Below, piece after piece: positions 1 through 7,099 of a stretch of DNA of 17,305 bases. Under the pieces are notes generated by a model. That model saw only the letters and a list, made by a program, of their open reading frames with translations. It made no database searches and was not told the DNA's origin. Numbering within the stretch: position 1 is the stretch's first letter; every line of letters begins with the position of its first letter. The translations under genes and the position numbers were made by a program. The DNA is from Asaia bogorensis (GTDB lineage: Bacteria; Pseudomonadota; Alphaproteobacteria; Acetobacterales; Acetobacteraceae), in NCBI GenBank assembly GCA_945871455.1, contig CAMBXJ010000032.1:1-17305 (forward strand), given 5' to 3'.

Positions 1-191
1 TGGACGCGGTGATCGCGCGCATGGCCTGCCATGGCAGCATCCGGGCCGGGCGGCGCCTCGCCCAGGCCGAGATGGATGCGCTGCTGCGCCAGATGGAAGC
101 GACCCCACGTGCCGCGACCTGCAGCCACGGACGACCGACTTTCCTGAAACTGTCGAAGCTGGAAATCGAGAAGCTGTTTGGACGCCGCTAG
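1..191 (+). CDS. mutL: DNA mismatch repair protein MutL, C-terminal end (partial)
   Basis: The reading frame is open from the left edge (codons in frame from base 3) and stops with TAG at 189-191, so only the last ~62 residues are present. The tail [20 protein letters not shown], followed by [14 protein letters not shown] and a terminal IEKLFGRR, is the characteristic end of the MutL C-terminal dimerisation domain. The CNHGRPT-like motif and the closing LFGRR are very conserved in the family. MutL couples MutS mismatch recognition to strand incision in the cytoplasm. The true start lies outside the window. The GTG at 9 and ATG at 21 are internal codons, not starts. No flagellar link is implied; mutL simply flanks the cluster. 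Confidence 0.93.
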   Translation, partial: DAVIARMACHGSIRAGRRLAQAEMDALLRQMEATPRAATCSHGRPTFLKLSKLEIEKLFGRR

Positions 192-243
192 GCGGAATTT
201 CTTGACAAGGACCATGAGCGTCCGCTTGGAAATACTTGATGGC

Positions 244-290
244 GCATCATTGCCGCAGCTTCGCACGTGCGGCGGTCCGCCGAATGATGC
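244..290. repeat. Nested inverted repeat downstream of mutL
   Basis: The outer arms gcatcatt (244-251) and aatgatgc (283-290) are perfect complements. They enclose a compact hairpin, cggcgg-t-ccgccg (270-282). Its position 53 bp after the mutL stop would suit transcript termination or 3'-end stabilisation, but there is no T-run. Confidence 0.5.
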
Positions 291-293
291 TTC

Positions 294-332
294 GGCGACG
301 CCCAGGCATGTCCACGCCTGTTGGGCGTCGCC
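294..332. repeat. Inverted repeat with perfect 11-bp arms
   Basis: The arms ggcgacgccca (294-304) and tgggcgtcgcc (322-332) pair perfectly. A further aggc/gcct pairing occurs near the arm bases (304-307/316-319). The right half, ttgggcgtcgcca (321-333), recurs exactly at 991-1003 as part of another hairpin, which suggests a dispersed palindromic repeat family. Confidence 0.55.
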
Positions 333-469
333 AAGCTGTGTTCGCTGTCTTCGTTCTGTCCTGACGGACGCGCTTATCCAGGGGCTTCGATTGGATTGGT
401 GACGCGAATCTGTAAGACGGTGCACGAGGGCTACCGACCGCCTCAACCACTGACCTATGGGTGGCCGCT

Positions 470-558
470 GTCATCGCGAGCGCAGCGACGCAATCCAGGG
501 GCTCGGAACCATCGATCCTGTTGGTTGCCCTGGATTGCTTCGCTACGCTCCCAATGAC
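470..558. repeat. 31-bp imperfect inverted repeat (REP-like element)
   Basis: The left arm 470-500 is the reverse complement of the right arm 528-558 at 27 of 31 positions, with a 27-nt loop. The arms contain caatccaggg and ccctggattg next to cgcagcgacg / cgctacgctc. This is the look of dispersed extragenic palindromes in GC-rich alphaproteobacteria. Copy number in this genome cannot be judged here. Confidence 0.65.
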
Positions 559-649
559 AACGGCCCCAGTCGCTATCGGTCAATCTTTCGGACAGTTGGT
601 GTAACGCTCCACCGGCTCCAATAACGCACCCGGTTGCAGCGAAAAGAAC

Positions 650-834
650 CTCCGTGGATCACCGTGGTCCTTCGTGGTCTCCGTGGTTGATCTTGCGGAA
701 CCATAAGCCAACCGATTGCCGCAAGACGGCCCGCTCGCCGAACAGGCAGCCTCCCGGGATCAAATTCTGTGCCAGTTTCGAAGTCCGCAAGATTAACCAC
801 CGAGTTCACGGGAGGACCACGGTGATCCACGGAG
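650..834. repeat. Long inverted repeat with ~50-bp arms
   Basis: The left arm 650-698 (starting ctccgtggatcaccgtggtc) is complementary to the right arm 785-834 (ending ggtgatccacggag). The match is close, with a few mismatches and a one-base bulge. The 86-nt centre shows no gene. The arms consist of short imperfect repeats of a ccgtggt/ccacgg unit. The element could extrude as a cruciform or fold in RNA. It looks like a miniature or REP-type repeat rather than a gene remnant. Confidence 0.65.
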
Positions 835-964
835 TCCATAGGCCGGATCACACCTTCATGCGTCGAAGGATATCCTGGAGCCGTACAACGCGAAATGTCT
901 CCAAGGCGATGCCCAGAAATGGGCCAGCCGATCTAATCCCGGACGCGGAACGCGGACACGATTT

Positions 965-1002
965 GGTGACGCCCGACCGGAGCGGAACACTTGGGCGTCG
1001 CC
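965..1002. repeat. Short inverted repeat sharing sequence with 294-332
   Basis: The arms ggtgacgccc (965-974) and gggcgtcgcc (993-1002) pair with one mismatch. The right arm lies within ttgggcgtcgcca, which is also found at 321-333. Confidence 0.45.
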
Positions 1003-1050
1003 ATAGCCCAACAGGCCGAAATGATGGACGGTGCTCACCCCATCGGCCCC

Positions 1051-1132
1051 CTCGTCATTGCCGGACTTGACGCGGCAATCCGCGCTTCAACGGAAGGGGG
1101 CGGGTTGCCGGATCGCGTGCGACAATGACGGG
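1051..1132. repeat. 33-bp imperfect inverted repeat (cgtcattg family)
   Basis: The left arm 1051-1083 matches the reverse complement of 1100-1132 at 25 of 33 positions. The outer cgtcattg/caatgacg blocks and the inner ggcaa/ttgcc blocks are intact. Arms with cgtcattgccggacttga are typical of dispersed intergenic palindromes in alphaproteobacterial genomes. Confidence 0.55.
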
Positions 1133-1250
1133 AAGAGGACGCCTATGGGTGCGATCGTTGCGGCCGCTGGTATAAATCACGCTCCAAACCAACGCTCAAA
1201 AGCGGCTTCACCCTGACCGAAACGGCAGCAACTTCGACATAAACAGCAGA

Positions 1251-2279
1251 TCAGATCAGCCGGCCGGTATGGCGCTCCAGCACATCCCATGCCCGATCGC
1301 CGAATCGGGTACGCCAGTCTTTATAGTAGCCGGCCTGGCGCAGGGTCTCGCGGAATGTCTTGTCATCGATCGTATTGAATACCATGCCGGAACTTGTCAG
1401 GAAGTCGCGCGCCTCCTGCACGGTTCGCGCCGTATCCTCCCGCTGCTTTAGGGCGGCACTGTCCAGTTCCTTGGCGACAATGTCCTTCAGCTTGTCGGGC
1501 AGCTTGTTCCAAGGGGCGGCGGCGCAACAGATCCAGTGACCGTCCCAGACATGATTGGTCAACGAGCCATAGGTCTGATGGGTATAGATCCGCGCCGCGA
1601 CAACCAGCGGAAGGATGCCCTCCTGCGCCTCCACCTGCTTGCGCTGCAAGGCCGGATAGAGATCGGCGAGCGTCATGGCCAACGGCCGAGCCTTCAGGGC
1701 CTGGAAAAGTGTGACCAGATCGGCTTCCACGGGGGTGCGCACGGTCAGGCCGACCAGATCCTGCGCGGTCCTGATCGGCGCATTCGCGGTCGTCATGACC
1801 CGGAAGCCAAAATCCCACGCTCGGCTCATCGGTACGATCCGGGTCGACAGGGTCAACTGATCGCGGATCAGCTTGCCGAGTTCCCCATCCATCGCACGCC
1901 AAAGCGCTTCGTGGTCCTTCCAGGCAAATCCGGCCATCGGCAAGGCCGCAGTGGCCTGCGCCGACGCAAGGGCCTGCCCGGTGATCGGACTGGCGTCCAG
2001 CGTCCCGGCCCGCACCTGGGCCAGCAAACCGACCTGACTGCCAAGCTCGCTGTCCGGGACGACGCGGATTTCCATGCGACCGTCGGTCAGGCGGCCGATC
2101 GCTTCGGCGGCTTCCGTCAGACGGATGTGAAGCGGGAATCCCACGGGCGCGGTATGCCCGATCCGCCAATTGATCTCCGCCGCATGAGCAAACCGGGCGA
2201 CCAGCGGCGCCGCCAGCCCTCCAACACCAAGTCGCAATAAACCGCGCCGGCTCGGCCGCGTGATCCGTTGGTTCACCAT
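1251..2279 (-). CDS. TRAP transporter solute-binding protein (DctP family), Tat-like signal
   Basis: The 342-residue protein is a periplasmic substrate-capture subunit of a tripartite (TRAP) transporter; family members usually bind organic acids. The N-terminus has a twin-arginine-like signal, SRRGLLRLG (residues 10-18), then a hydrophobic stretch and an AHA|AE cleavage site near residue 33. The mature protein begins with INWRIGHTA, which suits the first strand of the fold. GLTVRTP carries the arginine that pairs with the substrate carboxylate in this family, and VEAQEG matches the usual VDGQEN-type motif. The ATG at 2279 was chosen because it puts the signal at the N-terminus; the frame stays open a further 28 codons upstream. 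The Shine-Dalgarno sequence is weak. No DctQ or DctM membrane subunits lie nearby, so this is an orphan binding protein, 132 nt downstream of flgD on the same strand. The ligand cannot be predicted. Confidence 0.88.
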   Translation of the reverse strand: MVNQRITRPSRRGLLRLGVGGLAAPLVARFAHAAEINWRIGHTAPVGFPLHIRLTEAAEAIGRLTDGRMEIRVVPDSELGSQVGLLAQVRAGTLDASPITGQALASAQATAALPMAGFAWKDHEALWRAMDGELGKLIRDQLTLSTRIVPMSRAWDFGFRVMTTANAPIRTAQDLVGLTVRTPVEADLVTLFQALKARPLAMTLADLYPALQRKQVEAQEGILPLVVAARIYTHQTYGSLTNHVWDGHWICCAAAPWNKLPDKLKDIVAKELDSAALKQREDTARTVQEARDFLTSSGMVFNTIDDKTFRETLRQAGYYKDWRTRFGDRAWDVLERHTGRLI

Positions 2280-2411
2280 GCGGGTCAATCTCGCATGGAC
2301 CCGGGCTGAAATCCACGGGCCACATGGGGAGAACGCCAAAGGGCCACCCCGGGGACACCGCATTCCCGTGCACCATGCCTCAGGAATCGCCCACCGGTGG
2401 TTTCGCCACCA

Positions 2412-3083
2412 TCACCCCCCGACCGAGCGAACCGAATTGAAGTTCGCAGACAATCCGCCCAGCTTGAGCCGCACCGCATTGTTCTCGCTTTCGACACCGG
2501 TTGCCGTGCCGACCACGTTGAACGGCACGGCCGTCGCCTTGCCGCTGGCGTCGGTGCCAATCACCGCAAGCTTATAGGCGCCGTCAGGCAACTGCTTGCC
2601 AGTCGCATCCTTGCCGTCCCAAACCCAGTTGTTGACGCCCTTCTGCGCGGACACCGAGACATCCGTCAGCTTCCGCCCGGACTCGGTGAAAATCCCGATC
2701 TGAACCGGTTGGGCCGCCGGCGTGGTGAACTGCACCATGCCGCGCCCGCCCTGCAATGGCACGTGGTCCGAGGTGACGGTGACCTGCTTGCCGATCATCG
2801 ACGAGGCCTGCATCACCTCGCCAGCCTGGGTCAGCTCGATCAGCTTGGTCAAGCTGGCATTGGTCGCGATCTGCTGTTCCACGCCGGAAAACTGCACCAG
2901 TTCCTGGGTGAACTGGTTGGTATCCATCGGGCTGGTGGGATCCTGGTTCTGCAACTGGGTCATCAACATTTTCAGGAAGTTGTTGAAATTGCCCGACAAC
3001 GACCCCAGCGCTGTCTTGCCGTCCGCGGCGGTCTGGGAAGCGGCGGCGGCGCTCTGCTGCGCCGATACGGATGCGATGTTCAT
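2412..3083 (-). CDS. flgD: Flagellar hook cap / basal-body rod modification protein FlgD
   Basis: FlgD sits at the tip of the growing hook and directs polymerisation of FlgE subunits, then leaves when the hook is complete. The 223-residue protein has the family's N-terminal signature: FLKMLMTQLQNQDPTSPMDT (residues 36-55), then FTQELVQFSGVEQQ (58-71). It ends with the Ig-like/tudor-type region, including GKDATGKQLPDGAYKLAV. The length is normal for alphaproteobacteria. The start ATG at 3083 is preceded by a purine-rich GAGAGA about 8 nt upstream. It begins only 14 nt after the fliK stop, so fliK and flgD form an operon, probably driven by the promoter at 5013-5028. Confidence 0.95.
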   Translation of the reverse strand: MNIASVSAQQSAAAASQTAADGKTALGSLSGNFNNFLKMLMTQLQNQDPTSPMDTNQFTQELVQFSGVEQQIATNASLTKLIELTQAGEVMQASSMIGKQVTVTSDHVPLQGGRGMVQFTTPAAQPVQIGIFTESGRKLTDVSVSAQKGVNNWVWDGKDATGKQLPDGAYKLAVIGTDASGKATAVPFNVVGTATGVESENNAVRLKLGGLSANFNSVRSVGG

Positions 3084-3097
3084 GGTGGTGGTCTCTC

Positions 3098-4987
3098 TCA
3101 GGCCGTGATGTCGAGGCCGGCCGCCAGCCAGCGCGCCCGTGCGGGGATCGTGCCGGACTCGGTCCGGGCGGCGTCCGCCATGGGGCTTCCGGCCCCGGAT
3201 CGGTCCTGGCGGGGTGCGCCGCCTTGCGATCCGGCGGACCCATCGGCCAGGTCGGCGCCCGCGCCGGCCTGACCCGATGCGGTTTGACCCATTTGGGCCG
3301 AAGGATCGACGGGGGGCGCAAGCGGTATCGGACTGACCTGGATCGACAGGCCGCGGCCATCCGGCGGCAGACCGGCCTGATCCAGGGCGCGCTCCAGCTG
3401 AGCCTGATCGCGCAACAGCAGGATCAGCGTTTCCGGCCGCTCGACCATGATCTGCACCCGTGGCGGTGCGTCCGCCGGTCGGTCGATGCGAATTTCGACA
3501 AGCCCGAGTTCGCCGGGGTTCAGCCGCAAGGTCATCCGATGCGCGCCGTCAGGTGCCTGACCCAGGGAAATCATCACCGGGGCGATCTGGTCCGTGACAG
3601 ACGCTTGCGCACGCGGATCAGGCGACAGCGGGACTGGGGCGTCCAGCCGGTGCGACGATCCCTGCGGCGACAGCGCCTGGGATTGGGGTTCGGCATGGGA
3701 CGGGGCAATCGCCTCGACCGCCGAGGTCGGCAGGTCCGACTGGGCTGCCAGGTCCATATCGACCCGCCGCCTCGTCTCCGCCGACACATCGAGCGGTCCG
3801 GCTCGCGGGGCGTTTATCATCGCGGCTGGGGCTTGCGGCTCGGTTCCACCAAATTCGGCGCCGCCTGGACCGGTGCCGACAAGCGAGAGATTGGCAAGCG
3901 GGGGTTCCGCGTGGCGACCGCCCCCGTCCTGCGCCGGCAGCGACGGGACGGGCGGCACGAAGGTCTGGATCATCGCGGGGGCATGGACCGGAACGACCGA
4001 CGGATCGGCGACAGGCGACGGCGCGGCGTCTCGGTCCGGGTCCCCCATGCCGAGGCGGCCGGACGACCGCCGAACCGGTGCGGGCGCCGTTGGGACATCG
4101 GACAATGGCGTCGTCAGCGTGGGATTGGCTGGAATCGCGGACGGCCAGTCCAGGTTTTCGGAGCCGCGTTGCAAGACTGGCAGCGTCGCGTCCGTCAACG
4201 GATTGTCCCGGCCGTTATCGTCGGCCACCAGATCCTTGCCGTTGGCTCGCGACGGATCGTCCGGGAGCGAAGGCGGCAGCGCCATGTTTGGCTCCGAGGC
4301 CGATTGCGAAAATCCATCCGGCACGATCGCCCGTCGGACGACGGACGGCATGTCCGGCGATGGCTCCCCTGACGATTGTCCCCCTGGCGATTGTCCCCCT
4401 GGTATTTGTTCTCCGGGCAAGCGTCCCCCGGGCAATTGTCCCCCGGGCAATTGAGGCGGCTTTGGCGCGGCTGAGGGCACTGCCGAGACCCCCGTAGCCG
4501 AACCCGGATCCACCGTCGCCGTGATCGGCGCTCGCGTGGGAGCGGACGAAGCAATCACCGAACCGACCCTGGGAGGCTCCGTCGCGGAGACCCCGGCCGC
4601 ACCGACCGCGAAGGGTTCGGCGATCGACACCGGCGCGGAATCGCGGGACAGAGACGAACCCGACATCGAAACCGGCGGCGTCGGAGCCGCGAGCATCGAC
4701 GCGGGCCCGCTTCCTGGGTCGAACCATGTCGCGGCCTGCGACATCGCCCCGGGCATGCCCCGAGGCGCGGAAATCGACGGCGACGGAGCTGGCAACGCCA
4801 TGGCAGGGGCCGCCTCATCGGACGCCAGGCGGGACTCCACCTCCATTGAGGCGACAACGCCGAGCTGCGCCAGGGCCAATTGGCCTGCGAAGTTCATCGA
4901 AGCCGGGCTCTGGGGTGGCTGCGATGCTGCCGGAAACAGGGCAGTCGCAAGGGTCGGACCTGGCGTGGCGAGCGGAAGGTTTTGCAT
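3098..4987 (-). CDS. fliK: Flagellar hook-length control protein FliK
   Basis: FliK is the secreted molecular ruler that measures the hook and switches export from hook to filament subunits. The 629-residue protein has a long, low-complexity N-terminal part rich in Pro, Ala, Ser and Gly, as expected for the unfolded ruler. A compact C-terminal Flg_hook domain lies around VTDQIAPVMISLG, LRLNPGELGLVEIRI, PPRVQIMVERPETLILLL and LDQAGLPPDGRGLSIQV. LNPGELGLVE is the most diagnostic motif. The ATG at 4987 is preceded by AGGAGA (4999-4994) at good spacing, so it is preferred over the longer open frame that starts at 5041 and overlaps the promoter. Six pentapeptide repeats lie at about residues 179-208. 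The gene is followed closely by flgD. Confidence 0.92.
   Translation of the reverse strand: MQNLPLATPGPTLATALFPAASQPPQSPASMNFAGQLALAQLGVVASMEVESRLASDEAAPAMALPAPSPSISAPRGMPGAMSQAATWFDPGSGPASMLAAPTPPVSMSGSSLSRDSAPVSIAEPFAVGAAGVSATEPPRVGSVIASSAPTRAPITATVDPGSATGVSAVPSAAPKPPQLPGGQLPGGRLPGEQIPGGQSPGGQSSGEPSPDMPSVVRRAIVPDGFSQSASEPNMALPPSLPDDPSRANGKDLVADDNGRDNPLTDATLPVLQRGSENLDWPSAIPANPTLTTPLSDVPTAPAPVRRSSGRLGMGDPDRDAAPSPVADPSVVPVHAPAMIQTFVPPVPSLPAQDGGGRHAEPPLANLSLVGTGPGGAEFGGTEPQAPAAMINAPRAGPLDVSAETRRRVDMDLAAQSDLPTSAVEAIAPSHAEPQSQALSPQGSSHRLDAPVPLSPDPRAQASVTDQIAPVMISLGQAPDGAHRMTLRLNPGELGLVEIRIDRPADAPPRVQIMVERPETLILLLRDQAQLERALDQAGLPPDGRGLSIQVSPIPLAPPVDPSAQMGQTASGQAGAGADLADGSAGSQGGAPRQDRSGAGSPMADAARTESGTIPARARWLAAGLDITA
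4364..4453. repeat. Six 15-bp tandem repeats inside fliK
   Basis: Units of tcccccgggcaattg type repeat every 15 bp at 4364, 4379, 4394, 4409, 4424 and 4439. The last two are identical and the others diverge progressively. On the coding (minus) strand they encode pentapeptides: QLPGG, QLPGG, RLPGE, QIPGG, QSPGG, QSSGE. The 15-bp period keeps the frame, so changes in copy number would lengthen or shorten FliK by five residues per unit. Confidence 0.88.
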
Positions 4988-5012
4988 CGGCGATCTCCTG
5001 TCGAAGCCGCAG

Positions 5013-5028
5013 TGCAAGTCGCGGGCCA
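5013..5028 (-). promoter_or_regulatory. Sigma-54 (-24/-12) promoter of fliK-flgD
   Basis: Read on the minus strand, the sequence is TGGCCCG-CGAC-TTGCA. The sigma-54 consensus is TGGCACG-N4-TTGCW, and the GG and GC are separated by exactly 10 bases. The predicted transcript start falls near 5002, giving a leader of about 15 nt that only just includes the AGGAGA ribosome-binding site of fliK. Caulobacter hook genes use the same promoter class. The match is by eye. Confidence 0.72.
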
Positions 5029-5311
5029 GGACGGGATCCATTCAGGGAAGAATGTGTTGCGGCGCATGTGACGCCTTGCGCCGTACGGGACGCCTTCCAT
5101 CCCGGGTGGGTCAGCAGAACGCCGGTGGCGAACCAGGAAGAAAAACGAGAAGAACTCTTCGGATGGCGACGAATTTAGAATTTTTTCATCCACATAGGTC
5201 GGCCAAAAGCCAGTGTTTGAGCCAAATAGAATAATGAAGGCTCTTATCGCCCTGTCTGTTGGGGGGACGATTTTCGTCAGCTTGGAGACCAAATCCACCG
5301 GGGACGCTAGT

Positions 5312-5481
5312 CCGCAAGCCCCTTCTTCGTGCTCTTCGAGTCTTCGTGGTGGAGAATCGCGGAATCGCGGTTCATGGTGGTCCGATCCGATGGGACCCTT
5401 CGGGACAGGCAAGGTGTCCTTCGATGCGTCCGCGATTTTCCACCACGAAGACACGAAGAGCACGAAGAAGCGAGTTTGCGG
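5312..5481. repeat. Long inverted repeat with internal cacgaaga repeats
   Basis: The inner arms 5322-5362 and 5430-5470 match as reverse complements at 39 of 41 positions. Outside them lie weaker ccgcaag/tttgcgg ends (5312 and 5481). The right arm contains acgaaga repeated three times at 8-9-base spacing (5445-5470), and the left arm has the complementary tcttcgt units. The loop is 67 nt. The design parallels the 650-834 element, though the sequence differs. Confidence 0.7.
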
Positions 5482-5556
5482 CCGAGCGCCGATGAACGCT
5501 ATCGGTTCCGACGGCGGAAAAAATATTCTATCAGGTCGCGCGATGGGATCAAAAAA

Positions 5557-5574
5557 TAAGAAATATATTTCTTA
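5557..5574. promoter_or_regulatory. 18-bp perfect AT-rich palindrome in an AT-rich island
   Basis: taagaaatatatttctta is perfectly self-complementary and sits in a ~90-bp AT-rich stretch that stands out against the GC-rich surroundings. A TATAAT hexamer lies at 5584-5589 with no convincing -35 partner. This could be a regulator site, a promoter region or a structural site; function is unknown. Confidence 0.4.
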
Positions 5575-5672
5575 ATTTTGGCATATAATAGCTAAATACT
5601 TTATGTTAGGCGAATCGACCGTCCGGCCGCTGCTGAACTCATTATGGCTGAACACCGCGCCCTCATCGTCCT

Positions 5673-5691
5673 GCCCGGGCGTGACCCGGGC
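5673..5691. repeat. Short dispersed-type hairpin repeat
   Basis: gcccggg (5673-5679) and cccgggc (5685-5691) pair perfectly around cgtga. Together with the flanking catcgtcct and atctcc, this resembles a common alphaproteobacterial intergenic palindrome. Confidence 0.5.
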
Positions 5692-5772
5692 ATCTCCATC
5701 AGCACGGACCATTGCAATAGGTTCGCTTCTGGCCGTTGCGTGGGTTACCGGACCGAGCTCGGAAAGCACTAA

Positions 5773-5793
5773 GGCGACCCGCAAAAACTACCG
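5773..5793 (+). repeat. IS left terminal inverted repeat
   Basis: This 21-bp end starts ggcgacccgc and matches the right end (7079-7099, reverse complement) at 20 of 21 positions. It is preceded by taa. Confidence 0.85.
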
Positions 5794-5870
5794 AATCGGG
5801 TGGTGTGTCAGGAGGATGAAGTCTGACGGGGGCGATTCCGGCGCGGCCGCGTATTTTCTAGACTCTCGGG

Positions 5871-7070
5871 ATGATTGACACATCAGCGATTCGTGAACGG
5901 TTCACGTCCGTCAGCCAAGACCTGAGCGAGCGGTCTCGGCGCTTGCTTGCGGCGGCGGAGGCCAAGACAGCCGGCTACGGCGGGATCACAGCGGTATCCC
6001 GCGCGACGGGGGTTGCACGCAGCACGATAGGCCGGGGATTGCAGGATCTGGCGGCCACAGGTTCGTTTCCAGGTGCGGTTCGACGCGGTGGCGGCGGACG
6101 ACCAACCCTGACCGAGACAGACCCAACGCTTCTGGAAGACCTGCGCCGGGTGCTGGAACCGGCGACGATGGGCGATCCGATGCGTCCGCTGATGTGGGTA
6201 TCGAAAAGCCGCGAGAAACTGGCGGCGGCGTTGCGCGAGATGGGGCACAAGATCTCGGCGAACAGCATCCCAAAACTGCTGGGCATCCTGAAATACAGCC
6301 GGCAGACGAACCGCAAGACGCTGGAAGGCAGCCACAACCCCGACCGCAACGCGCAGTTCGAGCACATCAACGCCGCGGTGCTCACGACGCAGGCAGCCGG
6401 ACAACCGGTGATCTCGATCGACACGAAAAAGAAGGAACTGATCGGGTCCTACAAGAACGGCGGCAGCGATTATCGGCCGGAGGGTTGTCCGGACAAGGTC
6501 AAAGTCCATGACTTCGTCGACAAAGATCTCGGCAAAGCCGTCCCATACGGGGTTTACGACATTGCGGCCAATGCTGGCTGCGTCAGTGTTGGGATCGACA
6601 ACGACACCGCACAATTTGCCGTCAATTCGATCCGGTGCTGGCTGGATACCATGGGCCGCGAGCGCTATCCTGACATGAAGCAGGTGATGATCACGGCGGA
6701 TGGCGGCGGTTCCAACGGCTCACGCGTGCGATTGTTCAAGGTCGAACTGCAGAAACTGGCAGACGAGACCGGCCTGACGCTGACGGTATGCCACTATCCG
6801 CCGGGAACCTCGAAATGGAACAAGATCGAACACCGACTGTTCTGTCACATCACCCAGACATGGCGAGGAAGACCTTTGACCAGCCGCGAGACAGTGGTCG
6901 AGCTGATCGCGGCCACCACGACCACGACCGGCCTGACGGTCCGTTGTGAGCTAGACACGCGCACCTACCCGAAAGGCATCAAGGTCAGCGACGCGGAGAT
7001 GGCCACCCTCAATATCACGGGGGATACATTCCATCCGGAGTGGAACTATACCGTCTCGCCAAGGCCATAA
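5871..7070 (+). CDS. ISAzo13-family-type DDE transposase
   Basis: The 399-residue protein is intact. The N-terminus has a helix-turn-helix-like region (GITAVSRATGVARSTIGRGL, residues 38-57), which would bind the terminal repeats. The catalytic core follows: VISIDTKKKELIG (candidate first Asp at 184), MITADGGGSNGSR (Asp 277) and HYPPGTSKWNKIEHRLF (Glu 320). The phrase HYPPGTSKWNKIEHRLF and the DTKKKE motif are distinctive of the ISAzo13/Rhodopirellula-type transposase family, and the length is usual for it. The ATG at 5871 is the only possible start, because an in-frame TAG lies at 5859-5861. It has no strong ribosome-binding site, which fits low expression. An AGGAGG (5810-5815) lies 55 nt upstream, too far to serve it directly. 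Confidence 0.92.
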   Translation: MIDTSAIRERFTSVSQDLSERSRRLLAAAEAKTAGYGGITAVSRATGVARSTIGRGLQDLAATGSFPGAVRRGGGGRPTLTETDPTLLEDLRRVLEPATMGDPMRPLMWVSKSREKLAAALREMGHKISANSIPKLLGILKYSRQTNRKTLEGSHNPDRNAQFEHINAAVLTTQAAGQPVISIDTKKKELIGSYKNGGSDYRPEGCPDKVKVHDFVDKDLGKAVPYGVYDIAANAGCVSVGIDNDTAQFAVNSIRCWLDTMGRERYPDMKQVMITADGGGSNGSRVRLFKVELQKLADETGLTLTVCHYPPGTSKWNKIEHRLFCHITQTWRGRPLTSRETVVELIAATTTTTGLTVRCELDTRTYPKGIKVSDAEMATLNITGDTFHPEWNYTVSPRP

Positions 7071-7078
7071 ACTTGAAG

Positions 7079-7099
7079 CGGTAGTTTTTGCGGGTTGCC
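7079..7099 (-). repeat. IS right terminal inverted repeat
   Basis: This is the reverse complement of the left end with one mismatch. It begins 9 nt after the transposase stop codon and is followed by taa. Confidence 0.85.

Larger units (their letters stand above)
192..1250. other. 1.06-kb intergenic region rich in inverted repeats, no credible gene
   Basis: This stretch separates the mutL stop from the 3' end of the TRAP binding-protein gene. Open frames of 60-140 codons exist on both strands. They run across the inverted repeats, resemble no family I know and lack convincing ribosome-binding sites. At least six inverted repeats are packed here (244-290, 294-332, 470-558, 650-834, 965-1002, 1051-1132), listed separately. 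No convincing terminator with a T-run was found for either flanking gene, although some of the hairpins could stop transcription. Confidence 0.7.
5029..5772. other. Divergent intergenic region upstream of fliK, left of the IS
   Basis: No credible gene is present. Features seen are a cggcgc-N12-gcgccg inverted repeat (5060-5083), a long hairpin repeat (5312-5481), an AT-rich stretch of roughly 5515-5605 with an 18-bp palindrome, and a gcccggg-N5-cccgggc hairpin (5673-5691). Short open frames in this stretch run through the repeats and are not believable genes. Confidence 0.6.
5773..7099 (+). mobile_element. Complete ISAzo13-family-like insertion sequence (1,327 bp)
   Basis: The ends 5773-5793 and 7079-7099 form 21-bp terminal inverted repeats with one mismatch (ggcgacccgcaaaaactacc against ggcaacccgcaaaaactacc, read inward). 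Both are flanked by the trinucleotide taa (5770-5772 and 7100-7102), a candidate 3-bp target duplication. The element holds one intact transposase gene. It has inserted in the divergent intergenic region between fliK and flgE, interrupting neither gene. The intact gene and near-identical ends suggest a fairly recent insertion. Confidence 0.85.

Noticed and set aside
654..1070. Open frame of 138 codons in the mutL-TRAP gap
   Set aside because: It is composed largely of translated inverted repeats, with no recognisable domain and no convincing ribosome-binding site.
1186..1204. Possible terminator for the TRAP gene on the minus strand
   Set aside because: Only a 4-bp stem (cgct/agcg) with an imperfect T-rich tail; too weak to call.
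3071..4372. Long plus-strand open frame antisense to fliK
   Set aside because: Arg/Gly-rich translation is typical of the shadow frame of a GC-rich gene; fliK on the other strand has clear family motifs.
5603..5878. Open frame of 91 codons ending at the transposase start (ATGATTGA overlap)
   Set aside because: It starts outside the IS, crosses its left end and runs through a palindromic repeat (translating as SSSCPGVTRASPSAR, typical of a read-through repeat). The AGGAGG at 5810-5815 directly abuts an ATG, leaving no spacing for initiation.
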